A DNA stretch of 64,000 nt from Senegalia massiliensis (GTDB lineage: Bacteria; Bacillota; Clostridia; Tissierellales; SIT17), in assembly GCF_009911265.1 (NCBI RefSeq), contig NZ_QXXA01000013.1, positions 57,933-121,932 of the forward strand. The letters run 5' to 3'. The position numbers and the translations under genes were made by a program. Shown one piece after another: positions 35,588 to 44,229 of the stretch. Below the pieces are notes generated by a model. It was not told where the DNA came from and made no database searches. It saw only the letters and a program-made list of their open reading frames with translations. Numbering within the stretch: position 1 is the first letter of the stretch; the number at the start of each line of letters is the position of its first letter.

Positions 35588-35896
35588 GTGTTAAAAATGA
35601 ATAATAAATTAGATAAATTAAATATAGAAGAAAAAGAAAAGCAACTTAAATACTATAATGAGTGCATAGCTAATACTAAGACACTAGTTGAACTAGCAAA
35701 GGATAGAAAACAACAACACGAGCAAAGAAAAGTCGAGTTAGAGGAAGAAATAAAAGCACAAGGAGTAAACCCAGATAACATTGATGAAGAAATAAATAAC
35801 ATATCTGAAGAATTAGAAAGATTAATTGAAGAAGTAGATAGTTTGATACCATATGACCTGTTAAAGCAAATGAATAAATTACCAGAAAGAGATTAG
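35588..35896 (+). CDS. Coiled-coil protein between the Rad50 halves
   Basis: 102 residues, almost entirely helical with heptads (LDKLNIEEKEKQLKYYNECI, RKQQHEQRKVELEEEI, then EEINNISEELERLIEEVDSL). It begins 8 bp after the N-half stop and ends 8 bp before the C-half start. It probably provides or caps part of the second, missing coil of the split Rad50. No catalytic motif is seen. Confidence 0.62.
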   Translation: MLKMNNKLDKLNIEEKEKQLKYYNECIANTKTLVELAKDRKQQHEQRKVELEEEIKAQGVNPDNIDEEINNISEELERLIEEVDSLIPYDLLKQMNKLPERD

Positions 35897-35904
35897 GTGA
35901 TTAA

Positions 35905-36570
35905 ATGAATACAGATGATATAAAGATTTATTTAGATTCAATGATAGAGTTATATCAGAGTGAAAAAGGCAAAAAAGATAGCCTTTCTGACTTAATAAAG
36001 GAAAAAGAAACTTTAATAAAAGATAAATTAGAAGAAAAAGAAATACTAAGTGAAACATTAGTACTGTTACAGAGTGCATCTGATGAAGCAAGAGATCAAA
36101 GTGTAGAAACTATGGAAAACTTAGTTACTAGACCTTTACAATATATATTCGAGGATAATACAAAATTTAAGATAGATATGAAAACTAAGGGTGAAAATAG
36201 TAGTGCTGAATTTAGTGTAGTTACTGACTTTGATTTTGGAACAGTTAAGGCAGACCCAAAAGGAAGTGCAGGTGGGGGTAAAGGAGACATAACGGCCTTA
36301 TCTCTACTTACTACTTTAAATTGTAGTATTGGAACTAAAGTAACTGCCCCACTTATATTAGATGAGCCTAGCAAATATGTTTCTCCTTCATCTAAAGCAT
36401 TAAATGTAGGAAAGTTTTTAAGAGAATTATCTACTAGTTTTAACAAGCAAATAATTCTATCAACTCACAATCATGACATATCTGGAATAACAGATAAAGC
36501 ATATGAATTTATATTAAAAAATGGAATTAGTAATGTGAAAGAAGTTACAGAAACTTTTGAGACAGTTTAA
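35905..36570 (+). CDS. Rad50/SbcC-like ATPase, C-terminal half
   Basis: 221 residues. A short coil (about 20-75) is followed by the C-terminal ABC lobe. The signature loop reads SAGGGKGD (121-128, LSGGQ in most families), Walker B PLILDEPSKYVS is at 149-160 and the H-loop ILSTHNHD follows (H188). This completes the ATPase begun by the gene at 33765. The unusual glycine-rich signature is also seen in some phage-type and archaeal SMC-like heads. No stop/frameshift debris links the halves, so the split looks stable. Confidence 0.85.
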   Translation: MNTDDIKIYLDSMIELYQSEKGKKDSLSDLIKEKETLIKDKLEEKEILSETLVLLQSASDEARDQSVETMENLVTRPLQYIFEDNTKFKIDMKTKGENSSAEFSVVTDFDFGTVKADPKGSAGGGKGDITALSLLTTLNCSIGTKVTAPLILDEPSKYVSPSSKALNVGKFLRELSTSFNKQIILSTHNHDISGITDKAYEFILKNGISNVKEVTETFETV

Positions 36571-36584
36571 AGTATAAGATAGTA

Positions 36585-36790
36585 CATTATATATATTCTT
36601 TATATAATTATTATATAAAGAATATATATAATAATACATGATAATTTTATATGTTTTATATTTTACTATAAAATCAAAGTATAAATTTTCTATCTGTATA
36701 ATTAAATATATATTGAATACATAATCATTATGTAATATTTATATATTCAATATATATTAATTCTATAATAGTTATGTATATAATAATTTT
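36585..36790 (+). repeat. Two large hairpins between rad50 C-half and nurA
   Basis: First, a perfect dyad with 23-bp arms and a single central base (36586-36608 and 36610-36632). Second, arms AATATATATTGAATA (36705-36719) and its complement (36744-36758) enclose the motif ATAATCATTATGTAAT (36721-36736). The latter motif also occurs upstream of the Mre11 gene. They may end the first transcript and control the NurA-HerA transcript. Neither has a clear U-tract. Confidence 0.55.
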
Positions 36791-36803
36791 AAGGAGTTAA
36801 ATT

Positions 36804-37796
36804 ATGAATAGTTCATTAATAACAAAAATAAATAATATAAATAGTTTTTTAAGAAATAAAGAGAATAATAAAATAGATAAATCAGAGTTACGTAAATTAT
36901 TGAATAGTAAAATAGGTAATTTCATTACAACGGATAAACATATGCAAATCAATAGATATAAAGATAATGGCATTCTATCTGTAGATGGGTCAATAAACAA
37001 TGAAGGAGCTACATTTCCCTATTTAATCACACTACTTAGAGCCTATGCACATAATACAAAGCGAGATAATTTAGGTTGTATTGAGGAAGTTGAAGAAGTA
37101 TTCTGTCCTGTATATAAAAGTGATAGAGATAAATTAGATAATTTGATTAATGATATGGAAGAAGGAAATTATTCAATGGAATCAATTTTCCATTCATACA
37201 TAAAAAATAGGTTAGCTGAATTAGAACTGATTAGTGCTATGGAGGGTATTAAGAGATTTAATAATAAGATTGTTTTGTTAGATGGTGGATTCAAAAGATT
37301 TGAATATAATTGTCCTACACTTCTTGACGAATTCAAAGAATTTTGTTTAGAGAATAATGTAACTGCAGTAGGAATTATAGAAGAAGTATCAACACACACT
37401 ATATCTAAATTATTAAAAGATTCATTAACTGAGAACTACATAAAAGATTATGATAGAGAGCTTTTATTTGGTGTTTTAAACATCAATGAATGGTTAAAGG
37501 TAGATTTGGATATAGAAATAAAAATAGGCTACTACACGACATTTGCAAGGTTCTCACAACATCCTCAAATTATATCTATAGACTTTCTGAAAGAACAAGT
37601 TGATGTAGTAGATGAAGTAATGAGTTTATTATCTTCTCTTACTCCATTAAAAAGCAGAGGAATACCTATACCAATTGATATAGTGGATAAAGAGGTTAGA
37701 ATTACCGACAATGAAACATCTATCTTAATGGGAGAGTTAGACTTAGATATTAAAGAGAAGTTTATAGTTGCTAACCATAACAGGAGGCAATTTTAA
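36804..37796 (+). CDS. nurA: NurA-like 5'-3' nuclease
   Basis: 330 residues. The opening strand GILSVDGSIN (56-65) carries the metal-binding aspartate of the NurA family (VDGS), and NKIVLLDGGFKRF (154-166) provides the second aspartate. NNVTAVGIIEEVSTHTISKLL, and a C-terminal R-rich region with SRGIPIPIDIVDKEVRI, follow the family plan. NurA works inside a HerA hexamer ring to resect DNA ends. HerA is encoded four genes downstream. The stop overlaps the next start by one base. Confidence 0.82.
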   Translation: MNSSLITKINNINSFLRNKENNKIDKSELRKLLNSKIGNFITTDKHMQINRYKDNGILSVDGSINNEGATFPYLITLLRAYAHNTKRDNLGCIEEVEEVFCPVYKSDRDKLDNLINDMEEGNYSMESIFHSYIKNRLAELELISAMEGIKRFNNKIVLLDGGFKRFEYNCPTLLDEFKEFCLENNVTAVGIIEEVSTHTISKLLKDSLTENYIKDYDRELLFGVLNINEWLKVDLDIEIKIGYYTTFARFSQHPQIISIDFLKEQVDVVDEVMSLLSSLTPLKSRGIPIPIDIVDKEVRITDNETSILMGELDLDIKEKFIVANHNRRQF

Positions 37797-38131
37797 TGTT
37801 TAACGTAGGAAAAAGAATAAAAGAATTGAGAAAAAAAATGAATATAGAAGGTAAAGAACTAGCTAAAGAATTAGATATATCTCCTAGTTACTTATCTAAA
37901 CTAGAAAGTAACATTAGACCAACATCAGTAGAAAAAATAGAGAAAATATGTGAGATTTCAAATATTAGCTTATCTGATTTCTTTAACACAAATCAAGAGA
38001 GTAAAATAGAATTAGATATAGCAGAAAACATATACTTAAATCCAAAATTAAATGAGTTATTTACAGAATTACAATATATGGATGAAGATAAATTAGAACT
38101 TATACTAAAACTTATTAAAAATTTTAAGTAA
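37796..38131 (+). CDS. XRE-family regulator in the nurA-herA operon
   Basis: 111 residues. Helix-turn-helix at 6-62 (RIKELRKKMNIEGKELAKEL, then SPSYLSKLESNIRPTSVEKI), followed by a short helical tail (EDKLELILKLIKNF). Coupled to nurA by TAATG. It may autoregulate this operon, where large dyads lie upstream of nurA. Confidence 0.8.
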   Translation: MFNVGKRIKELRKKMNIEGKELAKELDISPSYLSKLESNIRPTSVEKIEKICEISNISLSDFFNTNQESKIELDIAENIYLNPKLNELFTELQYMDEDKLELILKLIKNFK

Positions 38132-38147
38132 AATTGGAGGAATTATG

Positions 38148-38675
38148 ATGTATAGAGAATACAATCCAGAAGTTTCAAAAGAAAAAATATTTAACGATTA
38201 TATTTACCTATCAATAAGTAAGAACGAAGTTGAAAACGAAGATTTTACCAAAGTAGATAAAGTATTTAAAATCTTAGATGAATGTAGATTTAGGTCAAGA
38301 GGTAAACTCACTATAGGGTTTGAAGGATACATAAGAGAAATAGAAGAAGTTTATGAAATTGAAGAAATTAGAAATTATGTATCTACTATGTTCAGTAAAT
38401 ATCCATATATGTTTTATTATATTACAAGTGAAGAATTAAACAATGCTATTATACTATCCTGTATAGCAGATGTTAGATTAATATACAAGGGTGAAAAGAA
38501 GGCAATTACAGAACTTAAGCCTAGTGAAAACCCTACAAGCGTTGGACTAGATATAAAATTAACCAAGGAATTGAAAGAAAAAATCATTGTTAGTATTTGT
38601 AAATATGCTGAAAAAGTTGGTGATACACCAGAGAATACCGAAGAACATTTACTGAAGTTATTTCCAAGCAAGTAA
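38148..38675 (+). CDS. Hypothetical protein of the nurA-herA operon
   Basis: 175 residues from the ATG at 38148 (another ATG at 38145), GGAGG upstream. Mixed alpha/beta, soluble, acidic, with FRSRGKLTIGFEGYIREIEE and LYKLNPSENP-like segment (ELKPSENPTSVGLDIKLTKE). No domain recognised. It lies in the middle of a tight operon of DNA-processing genes. Confidence 0.5.
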   Translation: MYREYNPEVSKEKIFNDYIYLSISKNEVENEDFTKVDKVFKILDECRFRSRGKLTIGFEGYIREIEEVYEIEEIRNYVSTMFSKYPYMFYYITSEELNNAIILSCIADVRLIYKGEKKAITELKPSENPTSVGLDIKLTKELKEKIIVSICKYAEKVGDTPENTEEHLLKLFPSK

Positions 38676-38694
38676 TCAATAAGGAGGGGTTTAA

Positions 38695-40035
38695 GTGAGT
38701 TTAGAAAGAAGTATTCGAATAGAACACAACGATGAATCAAAACATTATTCCAGAAGTTTTTTAAGTAGCCTGACAGGTCAAAGGTTATTAAAAAAATTAT
38801 ATAAAGCTAATACAGATGGTGATGAAGTAAAGATTTTTTGTTTGTGTAAAGATAACGGAATACCAATGCACATGGCTAAATATAGTAATGGTAGTACATA
38901 TGCTATTCGAGCAAACAAAAGCCTAGACCATCACAAAAATTGTATTAGTAGTATGTCTGAAAAAGAATTTGAAGAAAGAAAAAAGAAAAGAGCTAGATCT
39001 TACAACTATGAGAAAGATGGTAAAACATTTGCAGTGTTTAATACTAATGCTTTTTATGAAAATTCAATAAAAATAAGCACCCCATCTAGTAGTAAGGGTA
39101 AGACTTCTACTACTAATGTCTATAGCTCTATTTTCAACATGGGAGATACTTTACTTTCTAATAGTTGGACAAACTATGTTAAACATAAGGGGTATTGTCC
39201 AAAGGAAGGAAATCTGTTATATGAGTTATATAGTGAGTTAGAGAATAATAAGACAAGTAAAAAAGGTATAAATCTTACTGACATTATGTTTATACCAAGA
39301 TATTCTAAGGATAATAATAAAGATATATCTGAGTTAATTAAAAAAGCTTATTTTAGTGTTAAATATAGGTTATCAGAAGAAAAGAATATAGAAAACGGAA
39401 AGTTATATATCCTCATGAAATTAGGTAGTAAAGAGGATATACAAGAACAACTTGATGAACAACGTGGAGAAGATTTCATTAGAATAAAGGTAGTTGACCC
39501 TTTTAAAAAAGGTTATTTTTATGCTACTGTAAAATTTAAAAAATTTAGAAGAGAGTTTCATAAGCATAAAGTTAAAAATGCTGAATACTACATAAGTACT
39601 TTTATTACTTTTAAAAATGATAAGCTAATGATTGATAGGATGGCAACAATACCAACTTTAAAGGGTAGAGGGTTCTTTGTAGAAAGTTCTAAAGAAATAG
39701 AATTCGCCGAGTATCTATTAGAAAGAGAGATTCTTTTTGAAAGACCTACAAAATCATCTGACTCTAAGCATGAAGAGTGGAATGGTTGGATACCAGACTT
39801 TCTTATTCTAGATTATAAGACTAAAGAAGTAACAAGAATTGCTGAAGTTTTTGGTTTTAAAGATTTTTGGGAAGATGATGAATACAAAATGAAAATGGAA
39901 GAGAAAATTGATTTCTTTACAAGCATTCAAGGTGAAAAAATAGAAGAATTTATATATTGGAAAGCTAATGAAGATTGGTCAATGCCAAAGTTAGCCAAGA
40001 AAACAGGTCAATTTATAGGTTTACAGTATAATTAA
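38695..40035 (+). CDS. DUF1173-like protein, possible nuclease
   Basis: 446 residues from GTG 38695 after AAGGAGGGG. The N-terminus has a Cys/His set (FCLCKDNGIPMHM, then DHHKNCISS) as in DUF1173 proteins, which occur on plasmids beside conjugation genes. The C-terminal 120 residues read EFAEYLLEREILFERPTKSS, then WIPDFLIL and IAEVFGFKDFWED: an E...D...E-x-F arrangement like restriction-endonuclease folds. It directly precedes herA (18 bp). A role in DNA-end processing is inferred. Confidence 0.65.
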   Translation: MSLERSIRIEHNDESKHYSRSFLSSLTGQRLLKKLYKANTDGDEVKIFCLCKDNGIPMHMAKYSNGSTYAIRANKSLDHHKNCISSMSEKEFEERKKKRARSYNYEKDGKTFAVFNTNAFYENSIKISTPSSSKGKTSTTNVYSSIFNMGDTLLSNSWTNYVKHKGYCPKEGNLLYELYSELENNKTSKKGINLTDIMFIPRYSKDNNKDISELIKKAYFSVKYRLSEEKNIENGKLYILMKLGSKEDIQEQLDEQRGEDFIRIKVVDPFKKGYFYATVKFKKFRREFHKHKVKNAEYYISTFITFKNDKLMIDRMATIPTLKGRGFFVESSKEIEFAEYLLEREILFERPTKSSDSKHEEWNGWIPDFLILDYKTKEVTRIAEVFGFKDFWEDDEYKMKMEEKIDFFTSIQGEKIEEFIYWKANEDWSMPKLAKKTGQFIGLQYN

Positions 40036-40052
40036 AAAGGTGTGATGTAAAA

Positions 40053-41927
40053 ATGAGTATAACAGTTGTAGGGAATACTACCAATTCAGAGGTTTATATA
40101 GCAACCAACGAAAGAAAATTTATTATAAATGAATACCTCATAATAGAGGATAATGATAATGATGAGCCAATAGTTGAGATTATAGAAACTAATTCATTTA
40201 ATAAATTTGTACCTTTAGCAAGTGAAAAAGCAGGAATAATGGAAGATACAGTAAAGCAAAATCTTTCAAGTTATGGGTATGATCTTGATGATGAAACTAT
40301 AAATCTAGCAAAAGTAAGAGTTGTAGGAGAGTTATCTAAGCCAATCACAGTAGGCTCTACTGTGAGGTTACCTAAATTTAATGAAGTAAAACACTTATTA
40401 ATGAAGAAAAAGCCAAATAAAGGATTAACATTAGGTGTGATTCGAGGTACTTCTGAAATGCAAGATAGTTTACCTAATGATGTAAGTAATATTGCTATGC
40501 TTTATAAAGATGATATAGGAGTTTTAGACCAAGAGGGTGTACCTTTCGTTTTTGATTACTATAAAACTGCACAATATCCTCATATGTTAGTAACCGGAGG
40601 TTCAGGATCTGGCAAATCATATGGAACAAGAGTACTGCTTGAAGAAAAGATGCAGAAAAAAATACCTATGATAGTTTTTGATCCACATTACGAAATGGAT
40701 TTCTCTGAAACTTTTGAAGGACTACCTGTAAATTATCAATATGATTATAAAAGACATTACGAAATAGCGTATGTTGGAAGAGATGTAGGGGTAGATTTTA
40801 CTGAATTATCTAAGGAAGAATTATCTAGCTTACTATCATCAGCTAAAAATATGACTAGTACAATGGAAACCACACTTGCTGTTGTTTTAGAAAAAAGAGA
40901 TACATTAACTAGTTTTCAAACTAAATTAAATAATCTTATGGAGATATATCAAGATGGTACAGGGGAATATGAAGTAAGGAGAAGTGAAGGAGATAAAGTA
41001 GCAACAAAGGCTTTAGAATTATATAACAGAACAAAGAGAGAATTAGGAACTGCTACCTTGATGGCACTATCTGGAATAGGTTGGAGATTGGAAAATATCA
41101 AAGCTACTGGAATATTCAACTGTAACATAGACTCAATTCATAATGCAATTCTAAAAAGAAAGACAATAATTATCAGAAGTAATATTCGTCTACTTAAGAC
41201 TTTTGCAGGTTTTATTATAAATAACCTCTATAAGAAAAGAAGAAAATATATAGATAGTCAAAATACTCTTACTCAAGAACAAATTAAGCAGCTTAATATT
41301 GAAAAATTCCCGCCTTTTGAGGTAGTTATTGATGAATCTCATAATTTCGCACCCAAAACAATAGAAGGTGAAAATATGACTCCAACTAAATGGATTATTC
41401 GTGAGATATCAGCAGAAGGTAGAAAGTATGGTATTAATTTAGTTTTAGTAACTCAAAGACCTTCCAATTTAGATACTACAACCCTTGCAAATGTTAATAC
41501 TAAATTTATTTATCGTACAAATAATAGTTATGATTTAGCCACTATTTCAGAAGAAACTGATCTTACAGGAGCAGAACTTGATAGATTAAAATATTTTCAA
41601 AGTGGTAATTGTTTTATAAGTAGTGCCATACAAGGTAGAAGTCTGGCTTTAACTACTAGAGTAAGTAAAACTCAGAGTCCACACTTTAAAAACCCTTATG
41701 ATGAATTAGATGAATTTGGAGAAAATAATGATAAGTTAAAAGAGGTATTAAAAAAATATCTTCCATTGTCTGATATGAATTTAGCTAACTATCATATGGA
41801 TATTAACAATGAAGTAAAAAAGACTATACCATCTAAAGAAATATTTGAAACACTAGAGGAAATGTATAGAAGTGGAGAAATAGATATTAAAGACTCACCA
41901 CTTGGCAAACAATATGTAGAGAAATAA
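40053..41927 (+). CDS. herA: HerA-like hexameric DNA translocase
   Basis: 624 residues. The N-terminal beta-barrel (HAS-barrel, about 1-110; ELSKPITVGSTVRLPKF) precedes the FtsK/HerA ATPase. Walker A TGGSGSGKSYGTR is at 181-193, Walker B EVVIDESHNFAP near 427-438 and TQRPSNLDTTTLANVNTKF follows. The order and the HNFAP element are typical of HerA rather than VirB4 or VirD4. HerA and NurA together resect DNA ends cooperating with Mre11-Rad50, all encoded here within 10 kb. Confidence 0.88.
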   Translation: MSITVVGNTTNSEVYIATNERKFIINEYLIIEDNDNDEPIVEIIETNSFNKFVPLASEKAGIMEDTVKQNLSSYGYDLDDETINLAKVRVVGELSKPITVGSTVRLPKFNEVKHLLMKKKPNKGLTLGVIRGTSEMQDSLPNDVSNIAMLYKDDIGVLDQEGVPFVFDYYKTAQYPHMLVTGGSGSGKSYGTRVLLEEKMQKKIPMIVFDPHYEMDFSETFEGLPVNYQYDYKRHYEIAYVGRDVGVDFTELSKEELSSLLSSAKNMTSTMETTLAVVLEKRDTLTSFQTKLNNLMEIYQDGTGEYEVRRSEGDKVATKALELYNRTKRELGTATLMALSGIGWRLENIKATGIFNCNIDSIHNAILKRKTIIIRSNIRLLKTFAGFIINNLYKKRRKYIDSQNTLTQEQIKQLNIEKFPPFEVVIDESHNFAPKTIEGENMTPTKWIIREISAEGRKYGINLVLVTQRPSNLDTTTLANVNTKFIYRTNNSYDLATISEETDLTGAELDRLKYFQSGNCFISSAIQGRSLALTTRVSKTQSPHFKNPYDELDEFGENNDKLKEVLKKYLPLSDMNLANYHMDINNEVKKTIPSKEIFETLEEMYRSGEIDIKDSPLGKQYVEK

Positions 41928-41937
41928 GAATAAATTC

Positions 41938-41977
41938 AAAGGGTAAATTAGGTTGAGTTCAACTTTAGTTTACCCTT
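41938..41977 (+). terminator. Hairpin after herA
   Basis: AAGGGTAAA...TTTACCCTT encloses a second stem TTGA/TCAA. The following sequence is only moderately T-rich, so termination may be partial. Confidence 0.55.
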
Positions 41978-42000
41978 CAAATATGTATATTTTCTAATTC

Positions 42001-42029
42001 TTTACTACACAATATATTTAGAGTATAAT
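42001..42029 (+). promoter_or_regulatory. Promoter upstream of the wHTH gene
   Basis: TTTACT (42001-42006), 17-bp spacer, TATAAT (42024-42029). The spacer begins ACACAATATATTTAG, resembling one half of the shared operator. Confidence 0.58.
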
Positions 42030-42071
42030 TATATATATAGTGTTAACTTTTATAACTAAAGGGGTAAGTGT

Positions 42072-42611
42072 ATGAACTTGAATATGATAGAAAAGGAAAA
42101 AGATATACAATTGTATAAGGCTATAGCTAAAACTGGTTTAATTACTGAGGACCTAGCTAAACTCTTAGGAATGAGTAGAAATAGATTGAACAACCATATC
42201 AAAGAAGACAATATAATTAAAAAAGGTGTGTATATGATGTTTGGAGATCTAACTAATATATATACATTATCTGATAAAAGTAAAAATAAAATGAGAAAAG
42301 ACTTTTTAATAGATATATATAAATCTGATACATCACAAATTGAACATGACTATGTATTAGCTAAAATCTATATGTATCTTAATTATAAAGAAAAGGAAAG
42401 TTGGATTACTGAAACAGGTTTAAAATATATGTATCAAGGAAAGAAAACTACTGATGGTCTATATATCACTAATAACAACAGAATCGGTGTAGAAGTAATA
42501 ACAGACTCTTACTCTAAAAGTGATATAGAAGAAAAGAAGGACTTTATTAGATCCTGCTGCGATAACTACATAATGATACATACTCATAAAGATATAGAAT
42601 ATAGATTGTAA
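42072..42611 (+). CDS. Winged-helix protein with nuclease-like C-terminus
   Basis: 179 residues. An N-terminal HTH (TEDLAKLLGMSRNRLNNHIK, 26-45) is followed by a C-terminal part with TTDGLYITNNNRIGVEVITD, then a conserved-looking lysine stretch (DIEEKKDF). That D...E-x-V...K arrangement recalls the C-terminal region of replication-relaxation proteins such as the one at 58906-59859. It forms a two-gene operon with the following gene (20 bp apart). Confidence 0.55.
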   Translation: MNLNMIEKEKDIQLYKAIAKTGLITEDLAKLLGMSRNRLNNHIKEDNIIKKGVYMMFGDLTNIYTLSDKSKNKMRKDFLIDIYKSDTSQIEHDYVLAKIYMYLNYKEKESWITETGLKYMYQGKKTTDGLYITNNNRIGVEVITDSYSKSDIEEKKDFIRSCCDNYIMIHTHKDIEYRL

Positions 42612-42631
42612 TATAAGAAAGGAGAATTACT

Positions 42632-43876
42632 TTGAATATAGAATACTATAGTAATAAAGAATATGATATACCTAAGAATGTATCTGAAAAAACTGAACAT
42701 AGATATTTAGAAATAATTAATCTAGGATATGCAAAGTTTTTAGATATATTAGGGAATTGTGATGGTTTTGCTATGTATAAACAATTTGAAAAATTAGTAT
42801 ATCTATTTGATGGTGAAAATCGAACTAAAGAATCCAATAGGAAAATAACTTTAGGTATAATAAAAAAATTAGAAATCCTTAAATTTATTGGTACTCAAAA
42901 AGTTAATCAAAATAAATTTTTATATCTTAAAAGACCTGCATTTGCTCTCTTATCTGGAGATTATAACAAATTTAAAAGAATTAATTTGAATAAAGATTTA
43001 AAAAATGATAAGTTTAGAATTTCTATATTGAAATTAGAATATTTTTTAGAAAATAATGTATTAATAAGTAATAAAACGATGTTTTATCATATTCGTATGA
43101 TTATAAAAGATATTTTAAATAAGATAGATAAGAGTAATAATAAATATGGTTACGACATTCAACTAATAAAAAAGCTACTTTCTACTAAAAATTATAAAGA
43201 TTTTTTTAGTTTATGTGAAGAATACCCAGAATATAGTCATAGGCTTGGAGTTATAAGAAGTTTATATGATATTTCAAAGATATATCGAAAAATGATATTA
43301 CAAAGAGAAACTATTGCATTTAATCCCAAATATTATAAATCTTATGTTAAAGAAGATGGTGAAGTTACAATTCACTATATCCCTAATATTTTTATTTTTG
43401 ATGTAGGAAAAGATAAGAGGTTTTTTGAAGATAAATCAAATAAATTATTCCAATCTTTTTATACAATAAGAAATAATGTTCTTAGAGGCATATACAAAGC
43501 GTATGCTAGTAGTAATAATACTTCTATGGGATATATAGGAGAAAATCATATTGGTTATACGGTTACTTTAATAGGTGAAGATGAAGGAATATTAACTAAA
43601 AAGAGAGATATATTTGATAAGAATAGAGCTACTTCGATAAATACACCAATTATGAGTATGACTAATATAATATATCTAAATACAGGAAACTACTTATATT
43701 CAGCTAGTAGGAAACTTAATACATTTAGGAAAAGTCACGATGAAAGAATAGATACTATTATTTCTAAAAAAATTAATCAGATAGAAAAAACAAGTGAGAA
43801 TAAAAGAAAGGAAAGAATCGAAAAGGAAAATAGTCAATTTGGTAAAGATTTGTTTAACTTAGTAAAAGATAGTTAG
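42632..43876 (+). CDS. Hypothetical protein, 414 residues
   Basis: TTG start 7 bases after AAAGGAG. Soluble, basic; helical N-terminus with a possible winged-helix (KITLGIIKKLEILKFIGTQK, about 68-87). A middle region has KNYKDFFSLCEEYPEYSHRL, and a lysine/glutamate-rich C-terminus ends the protein. No family recognised. The pairing with an HTH protein and the winged-helix hint suggest a DNA-related role. Confidence 0.5.
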   Translation: MNIEYYSNKEYDIPKNVSEKTEHRYLEIINLGYAKFLDILGNCDGFAMYKQFEKLVYLFDGENRTKESNRKITLGIIKKLEILKFIGTQKVNQNKFLYLKRPAFALLSGDYNKFKRINLNKDLKNDKFRISILKLEYFLENNVLISNKTMFYHIRMIIKDILNKIDKSNNKYGYDIQLIKKLLSTKNYKDFFSLCEEYPEYSHRLGVIRSLYDISKIYRKMILQRETIAFNPKYYKSYVKEDGEVTIHYIPNIFIFDVGKDKRFFEDKSNKLFQSFYTIRNNVLRGIYKAYASSNNTSMGYIGENHIGYTVTLIGEDEGILTKKRDIFDKNRATSINTPIMSMTNIIYLNTGNYLYSASRKLNTFRKSHDERIDTIISKKINQIEKTSENKRKERIEKENSQFGKDLFNLVKDS

Positions 43877-43914
43877 AGTAGATCGTATGTTTGATTTACT
43901 CTAACTATTTTTTA
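43871..43914 (+). terminator. Intrinsic terminator
   Basis: AGTTAGAGTA/TACTCTAACT stem with a 16-nt loop followed by ATTTTTTATTT, overlapping the stop codon of the 414-residue gene. Confidence 0.82.
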
Positions 43915-43919
43915 TTTAA

Positions 43920-44229
43920 AAGATACTAATAAATTTACCTAAATGAAGTATGTAGGATAAATTATAAATTAGCTTATATACAGGAACAACTAAACATTAA
44001 TGAACTATGTATTTAGGTAAATAAGCTGTGAATTTATAATAGTTATATGTTATAATAAATTAATAATATGACTACCATTTTTAAAAGAAATCATTTTTTA
44101 AAAGAAAAATGATTTTCATCATAACTTTGGGTAAATAGTATTAATCAATTAAATATTTAATTTATGTATTTTAAGTGTATAACTCAACATCAATAGTTTA
44201 TGTATTTAGGTAAATAAGGAGTGTGTTAA
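43920..44229 (+). promoter_or_regulatory. Upstream region of the MerR-like gene with 20-bp direct repeat
   Basis: The sequence TATGTATTTAGGTAAATAAG occurs exactly at 44006-44025 and 44199-44218; an inverse TTTACCTAAAT is at about 43932-43942. AAATTATAAATTAGCTTAT and AAATAAGCTGTGAATTTATAAT flank as a long imperfect inverted repeat. The second copy abuts the ribosome site of the MerR-like gene, so this is a likely autoregulatory region. No gene is seen. Confidence 0.5.

Noticed and set aside
33765..36570. Rad50 split as a sequencing frameshift
   Set aside because: Each part has its own start and ribosome site with a separate gene between, and coil lengths do not join into one continuous frame.
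40053..41927. HerA-like protein as a second VirB4 or coupling ATPase
   Set aside because: It has an N-terminal barrel and the DESHNFAP Walker B of HerA, no membrane segments, and is in an operon with NurA.
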